64,000 nt of DNA from Labia minor (GCA_963082975.1 OY720350.1:9319488-9383487), one strand, 5' to 3'; positions 35,401 to 46,140 are shown, counted from the stretch's first letter. A program made the numbers and translations. Notes: generated from the sequence alone by a model not told the origin.

Positions 35401-36560
35401 ATAAGCGGGAGTGTCCTCCCCTAGACTTTCCCGCATATAAATAGGTATAAAGAGTTGTGAATGAATATTTAGAATGTGTAAACTTGGTATTGATAAAGAG
35501 CCAGTTCGTGTTAGTTTATTGGTGTCAAATTTGATATTTGGTAACATTTATATATATATATATATAGAATAAAGTGCTACTTCCGGTTAACTGATATTTT
35601 AAATCTAAAAAAAACAGATATGGATATAATATAAATAGTTTTAATTTTATTTTATTTATAATATATAAGGGCTGGCTGTGACGTCATGAAGTGCTGGGTG
35701 ACGTCATATAATTTTAAATTAAGAAAAAACTAATGAAGATGATTTTTCTTGAGGATAAAACCAATACAAAGTGCATAACACATGGAGATATGTCCTCACG
35801 TGAAATTTGATATGAAAATAACCCTTCACTTCCTCTCTTCGATCGGCAATACTGGCACTTTCGGTTTCCGGATTTGCACCAAAAGTTGATCAATTCATCA
35901 TACTGATGTATTAAGGAAATATACCAAATTTCATCAAAATCCGTTGAGCCGTTCAGGCTGTACACATCTATAAGGACGGACGGACAGACATCATGCTAAA
36001 AATACTTTTTTCTGTTAAGAAAATGCATGATTCGTGGAGATATGTTTTAAAAATATCCATAGGTGAAATTTGGTGTGAAAACAATACCTCCCTTACTCGG
36101 TCGGTAAAAAGGAAACGCTACTTGTATAGGTAAAATGTCACTTCCAGTAGTCAGATCATGATGAAATTTGGTATCTGAATTTTTTTCATATTTTTAAATC
36201 TATATACAAAATATGAAACAAATATCTCGAAGCAAACTGGTACTTTACTTGAAAGGTAAACGCAACCAGTGTAGGTAAAGTACCACTTCCGGTTAACCGA
36301 TTTTGACGAAATTTTGATAGAAATCTACAAACTGTGAATAATATCGCTGTACCAAATTTCGAAGTCCTAGCTTGATTAGTTTTTGAGTAAATTTGCTTAC
36401 AGACATTACATACATACATACACACACACAGACATAATTCGAAAAATGGTATTTTCCGACTCAGGAAGGTCTAAAACGTCAAGATCTATCGAAATCTCGA
36501 AGTCGAAATTTTTGACGATTCCAATACTTCCCTTATACGAAGTATGCGGGAAAGTAAAAA
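35401..36560 (+). mobile_element. Helentron-like family B, copy B1 (composite with C)
   Basis: Starts ATAAGCGGGAGTGTCCTCCC, with hairpin GGGAG-TGTC-CTCCC. The motif ACTTTCCCGCAT is at 35425-35436 and its exact reverse complement ATGCGGGAAAGT at 36544-36555, followed by AAAAAG. A CATA/CA microsatellite lies near 36408-36430. From about 35610 to 36108 the interior is family C sequence (the GTGACGTCATGAAG block through CGGTCGGTAAAAA). A C element therefore sits inside B. Confidence 0.75.
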
Positions 36561-36582
36561 GTGGTCCCAAAAACGTATAAAA

Positions 36583-37217
36583 AATATGTATGTATGTATG
36601 TATGTATGTAATGTCTGTAAGCAAATTTACTCAAAAACTAATCAAGCTAGGACTTCGAAATTTGGTACACCGATATTATTCACAGTTTGTAGATTTCTAT
36701 CAAAATTTCGTCAAAATCGGTTAACCGGAAGTGGTACTTTACCTACACTGGTTGCGTTTACCTTTCAAGTAAAGTACCAGTTTGCTTCGAGATATTTGCT
36801 TCATATTATGTATATAGATTTATAAATATGAAAAAAATTGAGATACCAAATTTCATCATGATCTGACTACCGGAAGTTAGTTTTTTCTTATTTTAAAATT
36901 ATATGACGTCACCCAGCACTTCATGACGTCACAGTCAGCCCTTATATATTATAAATAAAATAAAATTAAAAATATTTATATTATATCCATATCTGTTTTT
37001 TTTTACATTTAAAATATCAGTTAACCGGAAGTAGCACTTTATTCTATATATATATATATATATATATAAATGTTACCAAATATCAAATTTGACACCAATA
37101 AACTAATACGAACTGTCTCTTTATCAATACCAAGTTTACACATTCTAAATATTCATTCACAACTCTTTATACCTATTTATATGCGGGAAAGTCTAGGGGA
37201 GGACACTCCCGCTTATT
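36583..37217 (-). mobile_element. Helentron-like family B, copy B2 (3'-truncated, inverted)
   Basis: Minus-strand copy facing B1 tail to tail. Its 5' end is at 37217 (ATAAGCGGGAGTGTCCTCCC on the minus strand). It stops at the CATA microsatellite, so the 3' motif is missing. The C-derived block is here too, but shorter than in B1 (about 36870-37020). Confidence 0.72.
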
Positions 37218-37270
37218 TTAGAACCATATTGAAAATATTTAGAAAAAAGCCGGAAATGTTTAAGAGCCTA

Positions 37271-37531
37271 ATTATTAAGGAAAATTTTATTAAAAGACCA
37301 CATTGTTTGTATAAAATTATTTATTAAATTAAAATAACTGTAGAACGTTTCGACTGAGTTCGCTTGAATCGGAGCATGCGTACGGTTACTTGAAAACGAC
37401 TGCAGAATAAGCAGTCGAAATGTTGTACAGTTATTTTAATTTAATAAATAATTTTATACAAACAATGTGGTCTTTTAATAAAAATTCCCTTAAAAATTAT
37501 CAAAATAACCACAAAAGTTTTAATAAATACA
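37271..37531. mobile_element. Penelope-like snapback with hammerhead-like motif
   Basis: An 82-bp inverted repeat (37275-37356 and 37412-37493, few mismatches) surrounds a 55-bp centre. The insertion is bracketed by a perfect 12-bp duplication TTTAAGAGCCTA (37259-37270 and 37532-37543). The right half reads CGACTGC-AGAATAA-GCAGTCG then AAATGTTG, resembling stem II plus GAAA of the hammerhead ribozymes in Penelope-like pLTRs. The CUGANGA part is degenerate (CTTGAAAA). Target duplications of this size are compatible with Penelope-like elements. No reverse transcriptase is present. The assignment is inference from motif resemblance. Confidence 0.5.
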
Positions 37532-37673
37532 TTTAAGAGCCTAGTCTCAAAAACGTTTTACCTTTTTTTTTTTTTTTTGGAACCAAATTGAAAAAATTTA
37601 GAAAAAAAAGTCGCAAGTTATAATCTCGAGGCACACTTTGAAAATCTCACGGCACACTGATTGAGAATCACTG

Positions 37674-38365
37674 AAGTATAGAGAGCCTACTCATTTGCAA
37701 AGTAATATTCACATTATGTCTGGAATGTCAAATGGAGTTGAGTATTTATTCAAGGAATGAACTATTTGCACAACTATTTTACATTATAAAGTGTTGGTCA
37801 TTATCCGTTCCTCCATTTTTCAAATATTATCTTACTTTTAGTTATAAATAACTCATTTCAAGTCACCATAATAGTTGACATTTTCTATGGCTTGTAAAAT
37901 ATATCAAAAATAAAATGATATTAATATTTTATTATTCTAAAATTATATTAATAAAGATATATATATATATATATATATTATACTCAATTTAATATATAAT
38001 TATAATAATAAAGATAATATTAATATTATTATTAGAGGTACAGGTTTTTCTGTTAAATCTGATACGAGACTGGTTTATGGGATGTTATGTCATCTATAAA
38101 TCTACCAGATAATTATATATAATATTTCGTTGACTTGAATAAAACATAAATGGATAATTTACAACCGACCTGGGTTAGAAAACATAAATATATAATTTAT
38201 AATATATAATGTGTATGTATTCTTTATAACTTTTAATTTCAACATTATCAGTTTAGAAAAGCCTGGTTAACAGATAATAAATCATAAATAGTAATGTTAA
38301 AACTTTTGCTCTTCCAATCGATTCACAATTTCCTACCTATTCTATAATAATAATAATAATAAAAT
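37674..38365. other. A+T-rich spacer with (TA)n, no gene
   Basis: (TA)n near 37958-37979 and (AAT)n near 38345-38360. No coding or RNA signal. Confidence 0.55.
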
Positions 38366-38764
38366 ATTCTCCACTCGATTATCTTGCAAATGGATTAATT
38401 AACATATATTATATTTAAAATAAAATTAATTAATTATATATACAAATTATAAATTAAAATTAATAAATAATATTTATAAAACCAGCGCGTGTTTGACTCT
38501 TGGTTGATGGCACCACGTCACATTTACGGTCAGTTTAGAGGAAAAAAAATGAAAACGTGGGGTAAGTGATCCTCTTCCGAAATTTCTCAAAAGTTGATAG
38601 AAAATTACGAATTTTGAATAATCCACGTGTACTAAATTTCATGATTCTAGGTCATACATACATACACACACACATACACACACAGACATTTTTTTTCCAC
38701 CTTAGTGAAAATGACTCAGGAACCTTCAAAACGTATAAAAACATCAAAATCTCGGCATCGAAAT
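38366..38764 (+). mobile_element. Helentron-like family A, copy A4 (internally deleted)
   Basis: Begins within the 5' region (TCCACTCGATTATCTTGC). It jumps from CACCACGTCAC directly to TTTACGGTCAGTTTAGAGG, a deletion of well over 100 bp against A5. It then runs through the microsatellite (about 38654-38683) to CTCGGCATCGAAA and is cut by the SINE scrap. Confidence 0.65.
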
Positions 38765-38765
38765 C

Positions 38766-38794
38766 CGTCGCTACCCACACACCCAATGGCGCCT
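38766..38794 (-). mobile_element. SINE head fragment
   Basis: CGCTACCCACACACCCAATG followed by GCGCC is the first ~28 bp of the SINE family on the minus strand, joined directly to broken A4. Only the 5' end of the SINE is present. Confidence 0.65.
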
Positions 38795-39380
38795 TCATTG
38801 TACTTATAGTTAGGTATAATTTTGTGTGTGATCAGTTAATGTAGATGGCACTATGATTGTTCTAGAGGAGTGCAGTTCCGAAAACTTATTTTTCCGGTCA
38901 ATGTTCCTCAAGGATCCATCTCCATTGTATCCATTTAATACAATAGCTACTTAGGGGTTTATTTATTCCCTCATTTGTATGAAACCGCACTGAGCGCATT
39001 AAACGGCCAAAGGACCCGGAAACATAATTCTCCTATGTACATCCATATTTTGTGTTCACCTCGTATAATATTCCCATTCGTTGAATAATATCTATGTACT
39101 TTTGGACAGGTGATGCGTGCTCTTGATTATTATCTGGCTGGATTAGAGATATGTCTGTCCTCTTCCACTCACAAATGCCTGAAATATCTAATTCCATCTA
39201 AAGCTAACAAACAAATGTGTTTGCTCTGGACGTTGTTTGCCTTTGCTCTAATTTGTCCTCTTTAGTGGTTGGCCGTGAATGGCATTTTGGCACTAATGAA
39301 GACTTAAGTTGAACCTTGTGTGTTGCGCCGTCTCCCTCTCACCCTCACTCTACTTTCTCTACTGTTTCACGTGACACTTG
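38795..39380. other. Complex, balanced-composition region, possible regulatory DNA
   Basis: Unlike most of the window this is unique, moderately GC-balanced sequence without microsatellites, e.g. GAAACCGCACTGAGCGCATT near 38981-39000 and GGTTGGCCGTGAATGGCATT near 39268-39287. No frame gives a recognisable protein. Candidate host enhancer or conserved non-coding DNA; inference only. Confidence 0.3.
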
Positions 39381-39612
39381 TTACTATTAGAGTACATTTG
39401 TTTTATACGAATAATAATCCATCTATGATACTTACCAAAGCTTAGTATTAATATAATATAATGCGACATTTTAAATTCATATTCATTTGTTTTTTTTTGT
39501 TTTCCCATTTTAATGAAAATTAAAATCAACATATATACAGTATGATGAACAAATTTTACTAAAAAAAAATCACTGAATTTAAATGTATTTATCTACTCTA
39601 TATAGATATAAA

Positions 39613-40237
39613 TAAATTAGCTGGAGTGTCTCCACTCGACTATCTCGCAATTTGAATTAAATAACATAATATATTATATTTAAATTAAATTTAATTAATT
39701 ATAAATTATAAATTAAAATTAATAAATAATATTTATTAAACCAGCGTATGTTTGGCTCTTTGTTGATGGCACCACGTCACGTGTTGGTGCGTGAGATTTG
39801 CAGTGTTAAAAAATTAATTCTGGTACTTTCAGCGATTCAATCAAGCTGAAATTCTATATATAGCAGTTTTATACAATTATTAATCATGTGAAAAATTATC
39901 AAACATATATCTTTATTTTTACGTTCACTTTAGAAGAAAAAAAATCAAAACGTTGTAGGTAATGACCCTCTTTCGGTTGAGCTACATTTCTCAAAAGTTG
40001 ATAGAAATCTACGAATTTTGTATAATGCCCATGTACCAAATTTCATGATTCTAGTTCAAACCGCTTTTGCGTAATCTTGGTTACATACATACATACACAC
40101 ACACACACAGAGAGACAGACATTTTTCTCAACCTTAGTGAAAATGATTCAGGAACCTTCAAAACGTATAAAAAAATCAAAATCTCGACATCGAAAATTTT
40201 CGTGATTGCAAAACTATCTCTGGCGAGATAGTAAAAA
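39613..40237 (+). mobile_element. Helentron-like family A, copy A5 (near complete)
   Basis: The 5' hairpin lies in TTAGCTGGAGTGTCTCCACT. The motif ACTATCTCGC is at 39639-39648 and the 3' partner GCGAGATAGT at 40223-40232, then AAAAAT. The local 3' hairpin is ACTATCTC-TG-GCGAGATAGT. The core contains CAAATTTCATGATTCTAG, a CATA/CA microsatellite (about 40084-40109) and GACATTTTTCTCAACCTTAG then TGAAAATG. This is one of the best reference copies. No protein coded. Confidence 0.78.
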
Positions 40238-40773
40238 TCAAAAATTCTTATTTAAAAAAAATGAAAATATTATTGTTTTTAATAATTAAAATACATGTAA
40301 AGAAATTTGTTTCATAATTTTAAATTTTTATGTTCTGTTTAAAAAGATTTTTATGAACAAATTTTCAATAAATTAAAAATTATTTCTGGCAATATAAAAC
40401 ATGAATACCTTGAAAGCATTGGACCTCACCTTCCTAGAATTCATTGAATGTTTAGAGGGGAAGAATGAACGGAATTGGCCGGATATTGCATGGAGGCTTG
40501 AAGATATCGAAATCTTGTAGAGCACAACGTTTTAATTATTATTAGATCTTTATCTTACTCAATTATAGCATATTATATACTTATATACTTATATATATAT
40601 GTTTGGGAAAACATTTTTAGATTATAAAAAAAAACAAAAAATAAACAAAACAAAGCGTATGTGTTAAATAGTGTAAATTTTAAAATTTAGCATTGTATTG
40701 TATTCCTTTGAATTGATTTATTATTATTACTTAATTTAAAGTATATTTACTTGTACAATTAAACTTATAAATA
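40238..40773. other. Spacer, no gene
   Basis: A+T-rich. About 40400-40530 is more balanced (CTTGAAAGCATTGGACCTCA region) but gives no recognisable product. Confidence 0.5.
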
Positions 40774-41497
40774 AAATAAGCTGGAGTGTCTCCACTCGAT
40801 TATCTCGCAAATTTTAATTAGATTACTTAACATATATTATATTTAAATTAAATTTAATTAATTATAAAGTAAAATTAATAAATAATATTTATTAAATCAG
40901 CGCATGTTTGGCTCTTTATTGATGGCACCAAATCACGTGTTTGCGCGTGATTAGCAGTGTTAAAAAAATAAAATTCCGGTACTTTCAGCGATAAAATCAG
41001 GCTGAAATTCTATATATAGTAGTTTCAGCGATTATTATTATTTTTAGGACCAAAAAATTAATATTGGTTAGTTAGTCGTAGGAATCCCATGAATTTTTTA
41101 TCCTGAAACTGAAATTCTATATATAGCAGTTTTATACAATTTTTAATCATGTTAAAAACTATCAAACATATATCTTTATTTTTACGGCCAGTATAGAGAA
41201 AAAAAATTGAAAACGTTGTAGGTAATTGTCCTCTTCCGGTTGAGCTACTTTTCTCAAAAGTTGATCGAAAACTACGAATTTCGAATAATGTCCGTATACC
41301 AAATTTCATGATTCTAGGTTAAAATGTTTTTGCGTAACTTGTCTACATACATACATATAGACACAAACCCACACAGAGACATTTTTCTCAACCTTAGTGA
41401 AAATGACTCAGGGACCTTCAAAACGTATAAAAACATCAAAATCTCGACATCGAAAATTTTCGTGATCGCATTACTATCTCTGGCGAGATAGTAAAAA
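40774..41497 (+). mobile_element. Helentron-like family A, copy A6 (with internal insertion)
   Basis: 5' motif ATTATCTCGC at 40799-40808 (one change from ACTATCTCGC) and 3' partner GCGAGATAGT at 41483-41492, then AAAAAT. About 75 bp of foreign sequence (roughly 41028-41103, including GTTAGTTAGTCGTAGGAATC) is flanked by a repeated CTGAAATTCTATATATAG block, so the insertion came with a local duplication. The frames on the minus strand here are incidental. Confidence 0.76.
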
Positions 41498-41597
41498 TAA
41501 GTGATCAACTATTAATATTAAAAAAAATAATCTGATTGAGTTTTCCAATGATTTGAAATATTTTAAAGTTATTTTAATTCTATTAACCCACTTTTCC

Positions 41598-41605
41598 CCA
41601 TGTCG
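41598..41605. repeat. 8-bp target-site duplication, left (CCATGTCG)
   Basis: Perfect match to 43341-43348, directly outside the hAT ends. Confidence 0.92.
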
Positions 41606-42136
41606 CAGTGGCGCAACCAGGGGGGGGGTTTTGGGGGTTAAAACCCCCCCCAGGAGAGAAAAAAAATAATAATTGCTGTATATTCAGTGGCGCAACCAGG
41701 GGGGGTTTTGGGGGTTAAAACCCCCAGGAGAGAAAAAAAAATAATTGCTGTATATTATGTTTTCAAATAGAAAAGAAAAAAAATTCTTAAAATATAACTT
41801 AGTGTATAATAAAAAAGTTTTTTTTTATTAATACATGTGGAAATTGATACCGAGATCAAGGGATGTTTCGAGCTCCTCACTCCACTTCCTTATCCCTGGT
41901 TGTAAAATTTAACAGAGGGATAGCGGAAACGCAGGCCCTCACCCCCACAGGGCCTTTGGTGACATCCAGGAGAAAGTCTCCCCCCTTCTCCACCACAACG
42001 GGTAGGGCATTTGTAAATAAACCATTTTATAGAAATTCGCAAACAAGAAGTTGCTCTATCGAGAACATTTACCCTAGAAACCAATTCAACCCCTTCCACA
42101 TTGCTACATACATTAATTGCTAATTTCATAAAGATT

Positions 42137-42347
42137 ATGAAGCGAAGACTAATTTCAGATTTTTTTCAAAATAAGAAAAACAAGAAAGGTAAGATTTAAA
42201 ATTTTTTTTTAAATTAGTGAATTAATTCTTAAATACTTTTCCATTTAAGAATTAGATAGTGAAGCTGGACCTTCAGAAACAACAGATTGTGTTAATAGCA
42301 ATATCGAAGAAGACAATAAAGAAATAGTTGATTTCACAACTGAAAAG
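42137..42347 (+). pseudogene. hAT transposase N-terminal exons (two exons, one intron)
   Basis: Exon 1 is 42137-42188 and reads MKRRLISDFFQNKKNKK before a GT donor (42189). The intron ends at the AG at 42248-42249. Exon 2 is 42250-42347 and continues in frame across a phase-1 junction with ELDSEAGPSETTDC and an acidic stretch, then a GT donor at 42348. An N-terminus of the type M-K-R-x-I-x-DFF followed by a Lys-rich and a Glu/Ser/Thr-rich part is typical of hAT transposases of the ZMYM1/TTF zinc-finger kind. The rest of the protein is missing, so no active enzyme can be made. Confidence 0.72.
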
Positions 42348-42375
42348 GTTAATTTTTTTTATTTGTTTATATATA

Positions 42376-42496
42376 TTAACCCATTTGTAGAGCCAGCGTT
42401 CCCAAATGGGAACATTTATTTTTATACACCAAAAACCTTTTCAAAAATATTTTTTTCTATATTTATCTACATGATATCTGGTCACCAATGGGTTAA
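42376..42496. mobile_element. piggyBac-like MITE (TTAA ends)
   Basis: 121 bp with ends TTAACCCATT (42376-42385) and AATGGGTTAA (42487-42496), exact inverses that include TTAA on both sides, the piggyBac target duplication. A subterminal pair CCCAAATGGG lies near 42411-42420. It sits in the hAT element after exon 2. Confidence 0.65.
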
Positions 42497-43340
42497 AATC
42501 GAATTTCATTTTTTCACGTAGCCAGGGAAGAGGCAGGGGGGGATTCGGGAGCTTCAGTTCCCACACATAAAATCTATTTTTTTCTAAATTTTCTTAAGTT
42601 TAATTTTTTCAAATTATCCTACCACTACGGGCGGACGAAAAGCTTGCGACATCTTAAAGTAGTTTATTATAAATAACTCCTTTATTATTAAGTTTAGGTA
42701 AAAATGAATATAATGAAACTTTTAGTAAATGCGATTTCCTATAAATTTAATACGATAGTATGATAATTCTCATAAAAATCGGAATTTATAAAGAAATTCA
42801 ATAAAATGTGTTTTGACACCTCTTTAAATTAGCATTACTTATGGTCCCATCTTGTCCAAAAACAATCCAATCCCCGCCCATCATTCCAAAAAAAACATCT
42901 AAATATCAAATCCCAAGATAATATCTCATTTCGTTTAGACTTAATTTTGGTAACGAACGGCCGGCCGGATCAAAATTTTTTTTTGCAAGTTTGGATTCAG
43001 AACCGTCTGAAAAGTGGAAATCTCGAAGAATCTCGGAGCAAAAATTTTCCGACCATCGTAAAAGCTATCCTTATTTCATGAGGAAAGCTAAAATGGTTTA
43101 CTTATAGCTGGAAAAAAATATTTTCTTTCTAAAACTGTGAATACGAGTAAATAAAATACAAAATTTGCCAGATTTTGTAAAATCAGTGTTTCATTTACAA
43201 AACTTTTTTAAATATTTAATAAAAAAAAAAAAATCTTAATGAAAATTTGTCTTTGAGTGAGCCCGGGGGGGGGGGGGGCATAGGAAGGTGGAGCGGCTAG
43301 TCAAAACCCCCCCCAGGAGCAAATTCTGGTTGCGCCACTG

Positions 43341-43348
43341 CCATGTCG
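43341..43348. repeat. 8-bp target-site duplication, right (CCATGTCG)
   Basis: Perfect partner of 41598-41605. Confidence 0.92.
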
Positions 43349-44072
43349 TGAAAAGAAAGACAGGTGGCAAAAGAAAACGTAATTTGTTAAAATTATCAAA
43401 TCCCGCCAGTTAAAGTCACGTAATATTTCTTTAATCTCATTCTATTTCAATCAACCATGGAAAATGGAAAAAAATGAATGTACTTATAAAGGGTTGTTTT
43501 GAACCTTGCGTTAGTATGGTTCCAATCCAAGCATCGTCGATTACTGTCTGTGCTTGATGCTATGGTGTTAGTGTTCAATTTACTCGAAACTATTGAAAGG
43601 TTACTTTGATCTTTCATTCCTCTCCTAAATAATCTTTTTAATTTTCCGTTGAAGAATAAAAGAGAGATAAGTAAGAGAGGGAGAGAGAGAACGTTGCTTA
43701 AATTTTTGCTTTAATCTTTTCTCTTTCCCTTAAAAAAAAGAAATTATATTGCATTTCTTTAGAGCAATATAGAAATATTATATATATCATAGTTTGGTAA
43801 AAAAGGATAATGAAAAATCTAGAAATATTTTTTAATCCCTCTATAACTCTTTTCCTAATGTTTTGCAAAGTAAAATGTGCCAAATTTAGTTTTATTAAGA
43901 TTAGATTATTATATAATTAGGTTAGTCTATATATTTATTATAAGTTTATTATTTAAAATCAATATAATTATAATAAGCTAATAAGTATATATACAAGAGA
44001 ATAAAATATCACTGAGAATCATGCGTTTTTTTGTGTTAATGTTAATCTATATATATATATATATATAAAAAA
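43349..44072. other. Spacer, no gene
   Basis: About 43440-43640 has balanced sequence; the rest is A+T-rich with a GA-rich tract at 43668-43690. The minus-strand frame at 43698-43883 is not recognisable. Confidence 0.5.
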
Positions 44073-44345
44073 ATTTTGTCTGCACATTGCTCAGAATTTA
44101 AAAATTATTGCATATCTTCACGTTTCATGATCTCTAGACTCCAAAAGTGACTTTATAATTTTTCATGTCTGTCTGTCTGTCTGTCCGGAAATACTCACGT
44201 TATAGACTCAAAATTGGCTGAACCGATTTCGATGAAATTACATCACAATATTTTTGCATATCTCTATTTGTCCATAGGCTCTAAATTTTATTAATATCTA
44301 ATCACAATAACCGCAGAGATTATTTTTTTAAAATTTGATATGTAG
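44073..44345. repeat. Dispersed-repeat-like segment with (GTCT)n
   Basis: Contains (GTCT)n near 44168-44183 and TTGGCTGAACCGATTTCGAT (44214-44233), the same kind of block as the AAATCGGTTGAGCCGTT segment in family C. It is probably a further Helentron-like or related family represented once here. No ends were recognised. Confidence 0.4.
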
Positions 44346-44701
44346 ACGTTCTTTTTATTGTATTCTTTGCTCTGATGAATCACAACATGTACATATAATC
44401 TTAAAAATTAAAATAGAAAATGTAGTCAAAATGTTAATGTTTTCAGTGTATTAAATAAGTTAAAAGGACAATATGATTAATTAATTTTACTCAGAATCAT
44501 GTTTTTTTTTGTGTTAATTTAATAATAAAATAAAACTGAATTAATTTAATTATTTTTACATAGTTTCAGTAGCTTATTTTCTTAAAGACAACTTAAAAGG
44601 TATACATTGATTGTTATCAAGTAATACATTAATACTACTGGCATTAAAACATTTTAAAATATTAAAAGTATAAAATTTTAAGTAACTATACCTATTCTAT
44701 A
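44346..44701. other. A+T-rich spacer, no gene
   Basis: No supported feature. Confidence 0.55.
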
Positions 44702-44762
44702 CAGTGGTGTAGCGTGATCTATTATATCGGGGGGCTGGGGGAGTCCGGGGGTCTCCCCCGGA
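44702..44762 (+). mobile_element. Single hAT-like transposon end
   Basis: CAGTGGTGTAGCGTGATC followed by a G-rich/C-rich hairpin (CCGGGGG-TCT-CCCCCGG). This resembles the CAGTGGCG ends of the element at 41606. A poly-C run lies near 44851-44866, but no matching inverse end was found. Confidence 0.4.
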
Positions 44763-45419
44763 AAAAATTTTGACAAAATAAATTATTTATTTATTCATAA
44801 CGTTTAGATTATACTTATACGTAATTTAAAGAGGAGGAGGAGCACGTGCCCCCCCCCCCCCCCGATGATTCTATATATATATTTATATTATTTTCTTGAT
44901 TATAAATTTATTGAGGAAGAGTAAGTTTTTTTTTTTCAAAGTAACTCTTGACTTCTCTGAGTAGAAAGAAGATCTATTAGATTTTTATAATTAATAAATT
45001 CTTTTAAAAAAAAAATCGACTATAATGAAATTTTAAAAATTTATCTTTCTATAAAATTCATTTTTATTTTTGATATATATTTTCAAATGATTTTTAATCT
45101 CTTTTAATTATGGTTACAATGATATTTCCCTATGCCCCCTCTATCGCTCTTCTCTACGAATAGTATGCAAATAGGGCCATATATCATATTGAAAGTAATA
45201 ATAATATACCTCAAAACCTATATATTTTATTCAAAGTAGATTTTTTTTATTGGACATTCTATTCATAAATATGAATTATATCCCAGTGGATTTTTTTCAC
45301 TTTTTTTTTTATATTCATTCATTCACATGGATATATATATATATATATATATATTTTAATATATCTAAATTTTAATATCTAAACATAGTAGACATCAAGA
45401 ATTGTATAGTGAGTTGATA
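44763..45419. other. A+T-rich spacer with (TA)n, no gene
   Basis: (TA)n near 45330-45353; no coding signal. Confidence 0.55.
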
Positions 45420-45660
45420 TTTCTAAATTTCTTATAGAGTGACTATGTACTCTCTTGTGGGCGTGTTTCAACGAGGGGCTATCTTCGGTCAGCATCGAGG
45501 AAGAGAGGGGCTGTAGTCCCTGACAAATGGTTGTAGCAAAGGGGTATGGGTTAAGGGCACAACGAGGTCAGCCAGTCAAGCAAAGGGTTCTTAGCGTTTT
45601 CGGGGGACGCAATCGATACGGGATGCTCGACACGCCAAAACAGCCTTACATATACACAGG

Positions 45661-45700
<40 letters not shown>
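45420..45700. other. Balanced unique segment followed by (GA)n
   Basis: 45420-45660 is unique, GC-balanced sequence (GGGCGTGTTTCAACGAGGGG and ACGCAATCGATACGGGATGC segments). It ends at a pure (GA)n run, about 45666-45697. No recognisable frame. Possible regulatory DNA. Confidence 0.3.
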
Positions 45701-45702
<2 letters not shown>

Positions 45703-46092
45703 AACACCACCCAACAAGTTTGTCTATATATTCATTGGATTTGTATTAGGACCTTTTGTATAGATACGTTCCCATATTCCCACTTTTCAGCATCGTGAGT
45801 AAAAACCCCTGGACTACTAACTGACCTTTTCGAAGATTATCAAAATAGATTTCTTTCGATGACGGGTGTGAAAAGGGAGATGAAAAGGAATAGCAATTGG
45901 TATCGAATTGAAAAAGGAGAGGATTGTGTCAATTCCAATTTTCTATTCCTGATATTTAAATGGGATAAAGAACGATTTAAGAAAATGCCAAATTCCCATT
46001 TTGAAAAGACCAAAACAATGAAAATATAGAAATGTTGAAATTGTTGTCTTTTTAAATTTATATAAATTATTATATTTATTAGATTAGACATT
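45701..46092. other. Spacer, no gene
   Basis: A 123-codon minus-strand frame (45840-46211) overlaps the next mariner end and is not recognisable as a protein. Confidence 0.5.
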
Positions 46093-46140
46093 ACGAGGGT
46101 GGGGTGAAAAGTTTCCGTCCTGACCAAGAAAAACGATATT
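46093..46140 (+). mobile_element. Solo mariner terminal repeat
   Basis: ACGAGGGTGGGGTGAAAAGT followed by TTCCGTCCTGACCAAG is nearly the same as the ends of the MITE at 47736-48195. No opposite end nearby. Confidence 0.65.

Larger units (their letters stand above)
35325..37673. mobile_element. hAT-like ended block with nested elements
   Basis: The left end CAGTGGTTCTCAACC (35325) and right end GAGAATCACTG (to 37673) are inverted versions of one terminal sequence, each followed inward by ACGGCACAC. CAG-GGTTCTCAA ends are characteristic of hAT elements. I could not find a clean 8-bp duplication (ATATAGAG left, AAGTATAG right). No transposase is seen. The interior is filled by two inverted Helentron-like B copies and a snapback element. 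The DNA around the snapback also resembles the repeat at 57902-58146. Confidence 0.6.
41606..43340 (+). mobile_element. hAT-type DNA transposon remnant with target duplication
   Basis: 1735 bp between CAGTGGCGCAACCAG and its inverse CTGGTTGCGCCACTG, flanked by a perfect 8-bp duplication CCATGTCG, the size used by hAT elements. The first 79 bp are tandemly duplicated (second copy from 41685). G-rich and C-rich runs lie just inside both ends. Inside are two exons of the transposase N-terminus (42137-42347) and a nested TTAA-type MITE. The BED/TTF zinc finger and catalytic RNase H-fold regions are absent, so it is a deletion derivative. Confidence 0.88.

Noticed and set aside
36186-36825. Conserved small proteins of 65-93 codons (also at 53526-53941)
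   Set aside because: They recur because they sit in family B copies and run through the CATA microsatellite. Reading direction differs among copies and none has a protein signature.
35317-37681. 8-bp duplication around the hAT-like block
   Set aside because: ATATAGAG and AAGTATAG do not match well enough to claim a target duplication.
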